This document shows, piece after piece, positions 9,139 through 18,043 of a stretch of 64,000 nucleotides of DNA. Location of the stretch: assembly GCA_031292525.1 (NCBI GenBank), contig JARLGY010000030.1:153433-217432 (forward strand), in the 5' to 3' direction. This DNA is from Flavipsychrobacter sp. (lineage in GTDB: Bacteria; Bacteroidota; Bacteroidia; Chitinophagales; Chitinophagaceae). The notes under the pieces were generated by a model that saw only the letters and a program-made list of their open reading frames with translations, made no database searches and had not been told where the DNA came from. The translations under genes and the position numbers were made by a program. Positions within the stretch are counted from its first letter, which is position 1, and each line of letters begins with the position of its first letter.

Positions 9139-10431
9139 CTAGTAGTGGCATTTCTGGCACTCGGTACCACCTATATCCTCAACTGTTACGCCAGTACGTT
9201 TGCCGGTTTTCAGTTCCTGATGGTATTTTTCAAAAATACTGTAGTAGTCATTGTTAGCAAACTGCACCTGTGTCTGGCGGTGACAGTTAATACACCAGCC
9301 CATAGACAATGGAGCAAATTGATAAACTTCATCCATTTCCTGTATAGGACCGTGACAGCGTTGGCACTGTACCTGTCCTACTTTCACGTGCTGTGAGTGG
9401 TTAAAGTAAACATGGTCTGGCAGATTGTGTATCTTAACCCATTGTATTGGGGTTGCTTTGATATTGCCTTTCGCGTCGCGGTTGTATTGTTTTGTTTCCG
9501 GGTTCCAGCCTGCATATTTGTACAGTTCCTGTATTTGTGCAGTACCGTCTATGTGCTTGCCTTCAGCAGTTACCAGCGGATGATCTGCTTCACCTGTGTA
9601 TGAGTTGATCTGTTTGTGGCAGTTCATACATATATTAGGTGAAGGTATCATAGCCTGGCGGCTCTTTTCAGCGCCCGCGTGGCAATATAAACAGTTGATC
9701 TGGTTGATACCAGCGTGTACTTTGTGTGAGTAGAATATAGGTTGCAATGGTTGGTAATTCTGCTGGCGGCCCAGGCCTATAGCGCCATTCACCATCCAGT
9801 AACCTGCAAATACAAATACCAGTATAGCTACTATCGCTATTACCAGCTTATTGCGCATGAAAGGTATTTCCTTTTCATTAGGTACTCCTTCTATAGTATT
9901 TGATGTGCGTTTCAGGGAAACGTTAGCGCGCCATAATATAATAGCAAGGGTCAGCAATGCAATGGTCACCATTACATATACCCAGTTATAAGAACTGTCT
10001 TGTGCAGCACCTGCGTTAGGGTTGCTTGAGCCTTCTGGTGCAGTTGCTGTTACCGGCGCTTTATAATCATCAACATATTTAAGTATAGCATCGATCTCTT
10101 CCTTGCTCAGTGCAGGGAAAGCGGTCATTTGCGTTTTACCGAACTTGTTGTACAAGTCGTTTGCAAACTTATCGCCACTGGCTATTACAGCCGATGAGTT
10201 ATGTACCCAGCCATATACCCAGTCATGGCTAGGAAAAGACTTGTCCACGTTCTGCAGGGCAGGGCCGGTCGCATCTTTAAGTGGGTTGTGGCACGATGCA
10301 CAATTGGATTGGAACAGAGCCTTCCCGTCTGGTGCGGCAAATGCTGAAAAATTGCATGCAAATAAAGCAATTACAAAAATTATTGCACTATGGGCGAGTC
10401 TCCGGAACAACGGCTTTAATGATTCTGGCAC
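9139..10431 (-). CDS. actA: Alternative complex III subunit ActA (multiheme cytochrome c, six heme motifs)
   Basis: This 430-residue first gene of the act operon has six CXXCH motifs: CASCH at 44-48, then CLYCH (about 246), CMNCH (267), CQRCH (356), CINCH (379) and CQKCH at the C-terminus. An N-terminal monoheme cytochrome c domain (about residues 33-130) is joined by two membrane segments (about 151-168 and 195-218) to a pentaheme domain. A signal or membrane helix covers residues 13-32. The only plausible start is GTG at 10429-10431; no in-frame ATG exists nearby. ActA feeds electrons from ActB to the terminal cytochrome or oxidase. The extra heme domain is discussed as a finding. Confidence 0.95.
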   Translation of the reverse strand: MPESLKPLFRRLAHSAIIFVIALFACNFSAFAAPDGKALFQSNCASCHNPLKDATGPALQNVDKSFPSHDWVYGWVHNSSAVIASGDKFANDLYNKFGKTQMTAFPALSKEEIDAILKYVDDYKAPVTATAPEGSSNPNAGAAQDSSYNWVYVMVTIALLTLAIILWRANVSLKRTSNTIEGVPNEKEIPFMRNKLVIAIVAILVFVFAGYWMVNGAIGLGRQQNYQPLQPIFYSHKVHAGINQINCLYCHAGAEKSRQAMIPSPNICMNCHKQINSYTGEADHPLVTAEGKHIDGTAQIQELYKYAGWNPETKQYNRDAKGNIKATPIQWVKIHNLPDHVYFNHSQHVKVGQVQCQRCHGPIQEMDEVYQFAPLSMGWCINCHRQTQVQFANNDYYSIFEKYHQELKTGKRTGVTVEDIGGTECQKCHY

Positions 10432-10753
10432 AGGAAAAAATTTGAATATTAACGTTCCTTTTTGGTAAAAGCGTTGGCGAAATTACAACACAATCCCCAA
10501 AATTTACACACAATGTTGAAAAAATGTTTCGCAAGCCCAGCAAGGCTTTCGGCCATTTTTTCGTTATTTTTTATTTCTTAATGTCATTTTTTTGTCACCG
10601 GATTCGGGCATTGATACCCTTTTTATTACAGTTTTGTGACCATAAAAATTCCCGATTTAGCAAATAACGCCTTAAGAATAATGCATAAATATAATGTGGA
10701 AATTCCTTTAATTGGTAGCTTCCCATTTTCTTTTTTACATTCTTTATATTACA
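10432..10753 (-). promoter_or_regulatory. Intergenic region upstream of the act operon (promoter region)
   Basis: This 322-base AT-rich gap separates the SDR gene stop from the actA GTG, with both genes on the minus strand. It must hold the act operon promoter. The nearest -7-like sequence on the minus strand is TAATTTCG (about 10477-10484, one mismatch to TAnnTTTG). A GTCAC...GTGAC pair around 10595-10640 may be the end of the SDR transcript or an operator. I see no RNA gene or ORF here. Confidence 0.35.
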
Positions 10754-11542
10754 CTATATGCTACCTGTCCGTCCGCCATCAACCGGAATACTAGTGCCAT
10801 TCACGTAGCTGGCCGCCGGTGTGCACAAAAATGCAACCATTGCCGCTATTTCCTCAGGCTTTCCTATACGGTGGGCGGGCACTTCGTTTATCATCTCCTG
10901 TTCTATCTCCGCCTTATCCTTATGTTGGGTTGCCGCTTTGTTCTGCATAATAGTATCCAGGCGCCCTGTTGCGGTACTGCCAGGTAATACATTATTTACG
11001 GTTATCCCATATTGGGCAGCTTCATTGGCCATGGTTTTAGCCCAGCTTGCCACCGCGCCACGTATTGTGTTTGACACACCCAGGTTTTTCAGGGGTATCT
11101 TAACAGAGGTCGATATGATATTTACTATGCGGCCCCAACCTTCAGCTTGCATACCGGGCAATAAAAGCGTTGCCAAAATATGGTTGCAAATCAAGTGCTG
11201 CTGAAATGCCTGTATAAAACTCTCTGGTTTCGCATTCATTACCGGACCACCCGCGGGGCCGCCCGTATTATTTATAAGTATGGTTATGTTCTTATCCTTT
11301 ATATATGCAGCTACTACATCATGCACTTGGTCAGGATGATCAAAATCTGCAACCAAGTAGCTATGATGCTGGCCTTGGGTAGCATCTAAAGTTGCTACTG
11401 CCTGGGCCAGCTTTTCACCACTGCGCGAAATAAGGATACATGTTGCACCCAACTGTGCCAGTTCCTGTGCGCTGGCAAGGCCTATACCCTGGGTGCTGCC
11501 GCCTATAAGCGCGGTTTTGCCCTTTAAACTTAATGATAACAT
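10754..11542 (-). CDS. SDR-family oxidoreductase with degenerate catalytic motif
   Basis: This 262-residue Rossmann-fold protein of the short-chain dehydrogenase/reductase family has the nucleotide-binding motif GGSTQGIG (residues 14-21), the NNTGG structural motif (91-95) and a C-terminal PVDGGRT. The catalytic Ser is present (Ser144 region), but the YxxxK pair is replaced: positions 157 and 161 are Ser and Arg (SNTIR). This pattern is known from a 3-oxoacyl-ACP-reductase-like SDR subgroup. The substrate cannot be deduced and the enzyme may use an altered mechanism. It stands alone, ending upstream of the act operon promoter region on the same strand. Confidence 0.88.
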   Translation of the reverse strand: MLSLSLKGKTALIGGSTQGIGLASAQELAQLGATCILISRSGEKLAQAVATLDATQGQHHSYLVADFDHPDQVHDVVAAYIKDKNITILINNTGGPAGGPVMNAKPESFIQAFQQHLICNHILATLLLPGMQAEGWGRIVNIISTSVKIPLKNLGVSNTIRGAVASWAKTMANEAAQYGITVNNVLPGSTATGRLDTIMQNKAATQHKDKAEIEQEMINEVPAHRIGKPEEIAAMVAFLCTPAASYVNGTSIPVDGGRTGSI

Positions 11543-11661
11543 GCGTATGGTTGTATTTGGGTGCTAAAGTAAGGTAAGAACAAGAAAAGAGGGCAATTGT
11601 TTGAAATTCAAAAACAAAGTTCTTTTAAATAAATATATTTAACTTTAAACAAAAATAAACT

Positions 11662-12126
11662 ATGAAAACCCACCTATCAATGTTTATACTATCAATGTTG
11701 TTACTCCTTACAGCATGTGATAAAAAAGGAAAACCGGTTACAGTTCCAACGAAGCAACAAAGCCAGGATCTTCCCTAGCAAAAATTGTTCGGCATATATA
11801 TGTATCACGGGTATGATTCCTGCGTTTATAATTACGTTCACGATCCTAATGCCCACTACTGTAATCCTATTTCCGAACAGTTAACCATATTAAAGATTAA
11901 TGATACTTCTCTTATTGTAACAGGAGACAGATTTACATCTACTGATAGCCTGTTTGTATTGGTAAGAAAAGATACTATCAACAAGCGTTTTTATTTCAGC
12001 AACTACTATATGGGTACCCAAATGGTCTCACTCATGTATTATTATTTATCAGATAGTACTGTATTTACCTTTGCTACTCCTTATGACGCAGGATTTTACG
12101 AGCACATGTTATCCAATCCTTTCTAA
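11662..12126 (+). pseudogene. Small lipoprotein gene interrupted by an in-frame TAG
   Basis: Reading from the ATG at 11662 gives MKTHLSMFILSMLLLLTACD, a clear lipoprotein signal with lipobox Cys19. A TAG at codon 39 (11776-11778) follows. The same frame then continues without a stop to TAA at 12126 (QKLFGIYMYHGYDSC... to HMLSNPF). Together they would make a 154-residue lipoprotein. The downstream part alone lacks a signal and has only a TTG start at 11785. The simplest reading is a single C-to-T change (CAG to TAG) that inactivated the gene, or a sequencing error. The mature part is Tyr/Asp/Thr-rich with no family I recognise. Confidence 0.7.
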
Positions 12127-12213
12127 ACTAACTGCTGAATCCAGATTTAGCAGTGCTACATTATATCATCCTTTAAAATTGTAAGTCTTTAAAACAGTCC
12201 CGCGCATTTGCGT

Positions 12214-12221
12214 TAATTTTG
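12214..12221 (+). promoter_or_regulatory. Bacteroidota -7 box (TAATTTTG) of pcrA
   Basis: TAATTTTG is a perfect match to TAnnTTTG and ends five bases before the pcrA ATG at 12227, predicting a leaderless or nearly leaderless transcript. The -33 element is not convincing. Confidence 0.5.
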
Positions 12222-12226
12222 CATTT

Positions 12227-14521
12227 ATGTTTAATTATTTAGAGGGGTTGAATGAGCCGCAGCGCGAAGCTGTGTTGCATCATGAAGGGCCTATAATGAT
12301 AGTGGCGGGTGCAGGCAGCGGCAAAACCAAAGTTCTTACTACACGCATAGCACACCTCATGCAAAATGGGGTAGATGCATTTAATATATTGGCACTCACC
12401 TTTACCAACAAGGCTGCGGCCGAAATGAAGGAGCGTATTGAAAAGATATTGGGCAATAATGAGGCACATAATCTCTACGTAGGCACCTTTCACTCTGTTT
12501 TTGCGCGTATGCTGCGTGCCGAGGCTAATAAGCTGGGCTACCCCAATAACTTTACTATTTACGATACCGATGATGCAAAGGGGATTATAAAAAGTATTGT
12601 ACAGGATATGAACCTGGATGATAAGCACTACAAACCTGCTTTCATTTACAACCGCATATCGGCAGCAAAAAACAGTCTTATCGATCCTGCTACATACAAA
12701 CAGGATTCGAGCATACAGCGCGAAGATGCACATAGCAAACGCGAGTTGATAGGCGATATATATGATGCCTACCAGAAAAGGTGCTTTAAGAACGGCGCTA
12801 TGGATTTTGATGATCTGCTCTTCAAAATGTATATACTGCTCACCAACTTCCCGGAAGTACTGGCCAAGTACCAGCACCGTTTTAAGTTCATACTTATAGA
12901 TGAGTACCAGGATACTAACCTTGCACAGTACGCTATTATAAAAATGCTGGGGGCAGTGCACGAAAATATTTGTGTGGTGGGCGATGATGCACAAAGCATC
13001 TATTCCTTCCGCGGAGCCACCGTACAAAACATATTGCAGTTCCAGGACGATTACGAGGATGTAAAAGTGGTGAAGCTGGAACAGAATTACCGCAGCACAC
13101 AAAGCATTCTTGAAGTAGCCAATACCATCATCAGCAAGAACAAGAACCAGATACCTAAAAACCTCTGGACAGACAATGACCAGGGCGAAAAAATAGTGCT
13201 TGCCCGCACTATGACAGATAATGACGAAGGTCGTTTCGTGGCCGATGCAATTACCGAGCAAAAGCTCCGCAACCATTACCATAATAAAGACATAGCTATT
13301 CTCTACCGCACCAATGCACAGAGCCGTTCTTTTGAAGAAGCGCTGCGCCGCATGAACATTACGTACAAGATCTATGGTGGTGTTTCATTCTACCAGCGTA
13401 AGGAAGTAAAAGACTTACTGGCCTATCTGCGCTTGCTGGTAAATACCCAGGACGAAGAGAACCTGAAACGCATCATCAACTACCCTGTACGCGGTATAGG
13501 TAAAACCAGTGTCGAAAAGATAATGGTCATAGCCAACAACAGTGGCAAAACCTTTTGGGAAGTACTGGAGCAACCCGAGATGCATGGCATCAAAGGGGCT
13601 GGTGGCGCAGCCATAGAAAGGTTTGTAACTATGGTTAAAAGCTTCCAGACCCTGCCGCACAAAATGAATGCTTACGATGTTGCATTTGCAGTAGGCAAAC
13701 ATACCGGGCTGGTACAGGAACTGTATAATGATAAGAGTGTGGAAGGCCTTGCGCGCTATGAAAATATACAAGCCCTGCTGAACAGTATAAAAGAGTTTAC
13801 CGAAACACCCGATGAAGAAGGTGAATTGCAGGATAAAAGCCTGGGTAGCTACCTACAACAGATAACTTTGCTTACCGATGTAGGTAAGGAAGATGAAGAT
13901 GCTGACGCAGTAAAACTGATGACCATACATGCGGCAAAGGGACTTGAGTTCCCATGCGTATTTGTGGTAGGTCTTGAGGAAAATTTATTTCCAAGCTCTA
14001 TGAGCCTTTACGACCGTGCCGACCTGGAAGAAGAGCGCCGTTTGTTCTATGTCGCCATAACACGCGCAAAGCACAAACTCTGGATCACCTATGCCAACAG
14101 TCGTTACCGTTTCGGCCAACTGGTGTCAAATGATCCCAGCCGTTTCATAGAAGAAATACCCGAAGCTCACCTCGACCGTTCCTTTACCGGTATGGCCAAC
14201 CAGGCAAGGGGTTCTGTGAACGCATTTGGCAACATGCTCAACCAGTCTTTCGATAAGATGCCATCGCTCAAAAAGCTGGCCGATAAATTATCCCAGACCG
14301 CACCGCCGGCACACAACCCGGCTAGCGATTTTAAACCAGACGATGCCAGCCTCATGACCACCGGTATGACCGTTGAACACCAGAAATTTGGCTTTGGTAA
14401 AATAACAGGTATAGAAGGTGGCGCCAACAACCGTATAGCAACAATAGATTTTAGCGGCGGTCATGGGCAAAAAAAGATCATGCTCAATTTTGCCAAATTG
14501 AGAATAGTAACCGAGGGATAA
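12227..14521 (+). CDS. pcrA: ATP-dependent 3'-5' DNA helicase, UvrD/PcrA type
   Basis: This 764-residue superfamily 1A helicase unwinds DNA in repair and replication. Motifs in order are: the Q-motif region (LNEPQREAV), Walker A GAGSGKT (28-34), motif II LIDEYQDTN (about 221-229), motif III VGDDAQSIYSFRGA, motif IV LEQNYRS, motif V MTIHAAKGLEFPCVF and motif VI VAITRAKHKLWI. The C-terminus (about 705-760) has a Tudor-like HQKFGFGKITGIEGG domain that PcrA uses for RNA polymerase contact. The length is near normal for the family. The start is ATG, five bases after a perfect -7 promoter box. A strong terminator follows at 14546. Confidence 0.96.
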   Translation: MFNYLEGLNEPQREAVLHHEGPIMIVAGAGSGKTKVLTTRIAHLMQNGVDAFNILALTFTNKAAAEMKERIEKILGNNEAHNLYVGTFHSVFARMLRAEANKLGYPNNFTIYDTDDAKGIIKSIVQDMNLDDKHYKPAFIYNRISAAKNSLIDPATYKQDSSIQREDAHSKRELIGDIYDAYQKRCFKNGAMDFDDLLFKMYILLTNFPEVLAKYQHRFKFILIDEYQDTNLAQYAIIKMLGAVHENICVVGDDAQSIYSFRGATVQNILQFQDDYEDVKVVKLEQNYRSTQSILEVANTIISKNKNQIPKNLWTDNDQGEKIVLARTMTDNDEGRFVADAITEQKLRNHYHNKDIAILYRTNAQSRSFEEALRRMNITYKIYGGVSFYQRKEVKDLLAYLRLLVNTQDEENLKRIINYPVRGIGKTSVEKIMVIANNSGKTFWEVLEQPEMHGIKGAGGAAIERFVTMVKSFQTLPHKMNAYDVAFAVGKHTGLVQELYNDKSVEGLARYENIQALLNSIKEFTETPDEEGELQDKSLGSYLQQITLLTDVGKEDEDADAVKLMTIHAAKGLEFPCVFVVGLEENLFPSSMSLYDRADLEEERRLFYVAITRAKHKLWITYANSRYRFGQLVSNDPSRFIEEIPEAHLDRSFTGMANQARGSVNAFGNMLNQSFDKMPSLKKLADKLSQTAPPAHNPASDFKPDDASLMTTGMTVEHQKFGFGKITGIEGGANNRIATIDFSGGHGQKKIMLNFAKLRIVTEG

Positions 14522-14545
14522 AACTTTATTTTATATAATTTCAAC

Positions 14546-14593
14546 ACGCCTATGCTATCGGTCATTTATACCAATGCATAGGCGTACTTTTTT
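14546..14593 (+). terminator. Rho-independent terminator after pcrA
   Basis: A 10-base inverted repeat, acgcctatgc / gcataggcgt (arms 14546-14555 and 14576-14585), is followed by a T-run at 14588-14593. Confidence 0.75.
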
Positions 14594-14783
14594 AAAAGTG
14601 AGTTATCCTCTCATAATAATAGCCCTTTATCATTTTGATAGTCTTCCTATTCTCCTATAATGCAGCTATTGTGGCTTAAAGGCCTTAAACGGTCACAAAC
14701 AACCTTTCAAAACAAAAAATATTGTTAATGCCCCCACTTTGGCACCGCTTTTGAATTACAGTAATCCTAAACGAAAAGTGACC

Positions 14784-15455
14784 ATGTCATCTTCATTGGA
14801 TGTTCCCCTCGTCAAGGGTAAAGTAATAGAACTCAACAGCGGATTTAAGGCTTTAATAGCCGATGAAACACATAAAAAATTTGCAGCTGATATTTGTGAA
14901 GAAATGTACACATCAGCTTTGGCCCGTGGTACTGGTATATCTAAAAGGAAACCCGAATACCTGGAGCATAAAATGATGGAAGGTGATGCTGTAATAGTGA
15001 TAGCACCTGATGGCAACTGGGCTGGTTTTAGCTATATAGGTGCATGGAACAACAACCAGTTTGTTTCTAACTCTGGTCTCATAGTATCTCCAAACTACCG
15101 CCAGGCTGGTGTTGCCAAAATGGTGAAGAAAAGGATATTTGAACTGAGTCGCGAAAAATATCCAAATGCACAGATATTCGGTTTAACTACTGGTCTTGCT
15201 GTAATGAAAATAAACAGTGAACTGGGTTACGAACCGGTAACTTATTCTGAGCTGCCACAGGACGATGCCTTTTGGGAAGGTTGCAAAAGCTGCGTAAACT
15301 TTGATATACTTACCAGCAAGGGCCGTAAGAATTGTTTATGTACAGCCATGCTCTACAACCCTGCCGATCATGTAGCAGAGGTTAAACCCGCTGCCAAGGT
15401 GAGAGAAATGCAGGTGTATGCAAACCGTGCACACAGGTATGCAGGAAATGCTTAA
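14784..15455 (+). CDS. GNAT-family N-acetyltransferase of the Bacteroidota arginine-pathway type
   Basis: This 223-residue acetyltransferase has the acetyl-CoA loop RQAGVAKMVKKR and a C-terminal segment (EGCKSCVNFDILTSKGRKNC) with a cysteine cluster. In many Bacteroidota, a protein of this type is the first gene of the arginine cluster (before argG) and is taken to supply the N-acetyl group for arginine biosynthesis. Here no arg genes follow; a terminator comes directly after the stop. I start it at ATG 14784 and not at the TTG at 14739, because the extra 15 residues look like untranslated sequence. The function is inferred from family resemblance. Confidence 0.82.
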   Translation: MSSSLDVPLVKGKVIELNSGFKALIADETHKKFAADICEEMYTSALARGTGISKRKPEYLEHKMMEGDAVIVIAPDGNWAGFSYIGAWNNNQFVSNSGLIVSPNYRQAGVAKMVKKRIFELSREKYPNAQIFGLTTGLAVMKINSELGYEPVTYSELPQDDAFWEGCKSCVNFDILTSKGRKNCLCTAMLYNPADHVAEVKPAAKVREMQVYANRAHRYAGNA

Positions 15456-15470
15456 ACGCGATAATAGTAT

Positions 15471-15510
15471 AAACAATGAGAGGTGAACTTAGATTCACCC
15501 CTCATTGTTT
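15471..15510 (+). terminator. Terminator hairpin after the GNAT gene
   Basis: A near-perfect inverted repeat runs from aaacaatgagaggtgaa at 15471 to its complement ending in ctcattgttt at 15510, a few bases after the stop codon and followed by T-rich sequence. Confidence 0.7.
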
Positions 15511-15563
15511 AGTTTAGTTTCTTTCCTCGAAAAAGTAAGATTAATAACCGAACACTCTTCTTG

Positions 15564-15866
15564 ATGCCCGGCTTAAAGCTATTGTCGTTTGTGTGTTTTG
15601 TACTTCAGATAATATGTGGCTTGCTCATAGCTTATTCAATGTTGAATTCTAAAGACAAAAATATCCTGCCAGACGATTACAACTTACAACACCTAGATAA
15701 AGCAGATGGCACAATGTCATCACTCAAATATCTACGTCTTAACTCTCCTTTGGAATATAACGACCATAAAAAGCCCCTGTGCCTTTGGCATCAATGCGCC
15801 CTACAACAACTTCTACCGAACTATTTGACAATTCAAATTTTGGCCGCAAATGGAAATGTTCTCTAG
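15564..15866 (+). CDS. Doubtful small membrane ORF overlapping the Imm32-like gene
   Basis: The ORF opens with a convincing hydrophobic segment (LKLLSFVCFVLQIICGLLIAY) and a polar tail up to about codon 58. From 15739 on it overlaps the opposite-strand Imm32-like gene, where its translation looks like shadow sequence. It could be the surviving 5' end of a membrane-protein gene truncated when the neighbouring immunity-type gene arrived, or mere chance. I recognise no family. Confidence 0.25.
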   Translation: MPGLKLLSFVCFVLQIICGLLIAYSMLNSKDKNILPDDYNLQHLDKADGTMSSLKYLRLNSPLEYNDHKKPLCLWHQCALQQLLPNYLTIQILAANGNVL

Positions 15867-16068
15867 CACCAACAGGAAGGTCAACTATACCTTCTTGGTC
15901 AAGATCAGCCAATTTTAATAAGAGATTGGCCAAAGACCTTAATCCTTCAGGGTCACCATGGATTTGAACCTCTTTCCAATATTCCATTTTACCATCATAT
16001 TCTTCTTCATATTGGTCCACTATTATATCCAGGTGACCAGTAATTACTGATTTGAATTTATTCATCAT
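15739..16068 (-). CDS. Imm32-like immunity protein
   Basis: This 109-residue acidic cytoplasmic protein has the segments IHGDPEGLRSLANLLLKLA and ELSNSSVEVVVGRIDAKG, which resemble the immunity protein 32 family. Imm32 proteins are predicted to neutralise polymorphic toxins. No toxin, Rhs or VgrG gene is visible within this window, so it is an orphan immunity gene if the family call is right. A partly hydrophobic ORF overlaps its 3' end on the other strand. The family assignment is from memory of conserved segments and not from a search. Confidence 0.6.
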   Translation of the reverse strand: MMNKFKSVITGHLDIIVDQYEEEYDGKMEYWKEVQIHGDPEGLRSLANLLLKLADLDQEGIVDLPVGAREHFHLRPKFELSNSSVEVVVGRIDAKGTGAFYGRYIPKES

Positions 16069-16123
16069 CCTGGTAATAGCATAATTAATATATTAAATAA
16101 TACTTAGCTAGAGAATAGATCCC

Positions 16124-18025
16124 TCACCTCCTGATCACCACCTCCACCCGTCTGTTCTTATCCCTACCCTCTTCTGTATCGTTAGTGCTTATTGGGCTAG
16201 CCTCTCCCCAGCCCTGAGCTTTCATCATAGCCTCGTCAATACCATATTTGAGTATCTCGGTTTTTACCAGCCCTGCGCGCACGTAAGATAGGTGTTCGTT
16301 CAGCATAGGTGTACCCGTGTTATCGGTATAGCCATTAATCATGATCACCACTCCTTTTTCAAGCAGCCATGGGCTTAATACCTGTTGTATGGCTATCTTG
16401 TCACTATCGGTTAGTGTAGCGCTGTTCAGCGGGAAGTTTATTATAGTTATCAAGCTATCATTTATCGGTTTCACATAGTCTTGGGACAGCAACGCAATGT
16501 TTTCATTAAGCAGGCCCGGCAGTGTATCACTATTAAAATACAGCGTGTCGCTCAGGTCGGTGTAACCTATCCTGTCTGCTTGCAGTACATATTTTTTGCC
16601 TTTTATCAGGGTTATCATATAGCTGCCGTCTCCCCTGTTACTCAGGAAGTGGTATAGCGGAGTTCCGGTCTGCGCATCGTTTATATAGATGCTGGCGTAG
16701 TTCAGTTTCTCTTTGCTTATGCTGTCAAACACATATCCCTTCAGGGCACAAACCGGTAATGGCTTGTAGGCATCAGGCATCGGGCATTCATAAATATCGT
16801 AGTCGCCTTCTATACCATTTTTGTCAGACGACAGGTACATTTTCTTCCCGTCCATTGTCACACTTACGCTGTTCTCGTCACCTGTACTGTTTATGGGGTA
16901 ACCCATGTTATACGGCGGCGACCACATGCTGTCGTTATAGCGGCGGGTTACAAAAATGTCCTTGCCTCCCATGCCCGGGTGCCCGTCGCTGGTAAAGTAC
17001 AGGGTATGGTTATCTATGTGCAGGTATGGCGCTGTTTCGTTGCCTGCTGTATTTATGGTTGGCCCCAGGTTTTGCGGGGGCAGCCAAAGGCCATTATCAA
17101 AACGGGCTACATAAAGGTCGTAGCCACCATAGCCTCCCGGGCGGTTGCTGGCAAAAAATAACTCGCGGTTATCGGCAGAGAGGCAGGGCATTCCTTCGTA
17201 ATCAGGAGTGTTTATGGTAGCACCAAAACTTTCCGGTGCCGACCACGCGCTATCCACTGCATTGCGGTATGCTAGGTACAAGTCGCAACCGCCCTGTCCC
17301 CACCCGTTCTCACTGCGGTTCTCACAACGGGTAAAGAACAAGTAGTGCCCGTCAGCCGACACCATCTGTGCCGACTCCTGGTCGGGCGTATTCAACGGGG
17401 CGCCCATATTCTTAGCAGTATGCCACCCTCCGCAGCTATCGGGCAATGCATAGTAAAAGTCTTCGTCAATATTATTATGTCGGCGGGTAAAGTAAAACGT
17501 CAGCGAATCTGCCGATAGAGAGGGAAACATCTCAGGGCTGGTAGTATTTATCCTCGGGCCCATATTCACAGGGGTATCTGCCACCGGGTGCAGCAATGCC
17601 TTGCGCACAAAATTGGCTTGTTGCTCCAGTTTCTTCCATTCTGCGTTATTCTGTGCCGGCATGTAAGCGCCAATAATGGCCAGTGCGGAATCTGGTTGGT
17701 TATCATAAAGCAAACTGCGCGCATACGGCCGTGCAAACGCTGCATATCCATTCTTACAGTTCTTCATAGCCTGGTTAAATATGAAGCTGGATGTAGTGTA
17801 TTTGTGCATTTTGTAATACCATTCGCCCATTACACTGTATGCATCGGTATAGGCTGGGTATTCGGCAATGGCTTTCCACATCTCGTTGCACGCGTCGTCC
17901 TTTTGCCATTTGGCATTGTATTCCAGTGCCTGCTCATAGTGGCGCACTGCCTTTGGCGGCGCCTGCCCGAAAGCAGTAGCCAACAGGCACGTAAAAACGG
18001 TCAGCAATGTAAGTTTCAAACGCAT
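16124..18025 (-). CDS. PorE-like OmpA-family protein (TPR, PD40 propeller, CRD, OmpA)
   Basis: This 633-residue envelope protein has a signal peptide (LTLLTVFTCLLATAFGQ), a TPR-like helical region (about 25-150), PD40/WD40-like propeller repeats (about 160-420; repeated FTSDGHPGMGGKDIF and FASNRPGGYGGYDLY units), a carboxypeptidase-regulatory-like domain (about 425-510) and a C-terminal OmpA peptidoglycan-binding domain (INGYTDNTGTPMLNEHLSYVRA, then GWGEASPISTN). This order matches PorE, a component of the type IX secretion system. It lacks the lipobox that PorE has in Porphyromonas. The start is set at ATG 18025, 18 bases after a perfect -7 box; the longer reading from 18055 would overlap the promoter. 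Confidence 0.85.
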   Translation of the reverse strand: MRLKLTLLTVFTCLLATAFGQAPPKAVRHYEQALEYNAKWQKDDACNEMWKAIAEYPAYTDAYSVMGEWYYKMHKYTTSSFIFNQAMKNCKNGYAAFARPYARSLLYDNQPDSALAIIGAYMPAQNNAEWKKLEQQANFVRKALLHPVADTPVNMGPRINTTSPEMFPSLSADSLTFYFTRRHNNIDEDFYYALPDSCGGWHTAKNMGAPLNTPDQESAQMVSADGHYLFFTRCENRSENGWGQGGCDLYLAYRNAVDSAWSAPESFGATINTPDYEGMPCLSADNRELFFASNRPGGYGGYDLYVARFDNGLWLPPQNLGPTINTAGNETAPYLHIDNHTLYFTSDGHPGMGGKDIFVTRRYNDSMWSPPYNMGYPINSTGDENSVSVTMDGKKMYLSSDKNGIEGDYDIYECPMPDAYKPLPVCALKGYVFDSISKEKLNYASIYINDAQTGTPLYHFLSNRGDGSYMITLIKGKKYVLQADRIGYTDLSDTLYFNSDTLPGLLNENIALLSQDYVKPINDSLITIINFPLNSATLTDSDKIAIQQVLSPWLLEKGVVIMINGYTDNTGTPMLNEHLSYVRAGLVKTEILKYGIDEAMMKAQGWGEASPISTNDTEEGRDKNRRVEVVIRR

Positions 18026-18043
18026 GCGTACGTCGAAAATACT

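Noticed and set aside
11776..11778. TAG as pyrrolysine or programmed read-through
   Set aside because: Pyrrolysine use is not known in Bacteroidota, and there is no read-through signal. A nonsense mutation or sequencing error is simpler.
12239..13282. 347-codon open frame antisense to pcrA
   Set aside because: Composition is that of a reverse-complement shadow, and it lies wholly inside the helicase gene.
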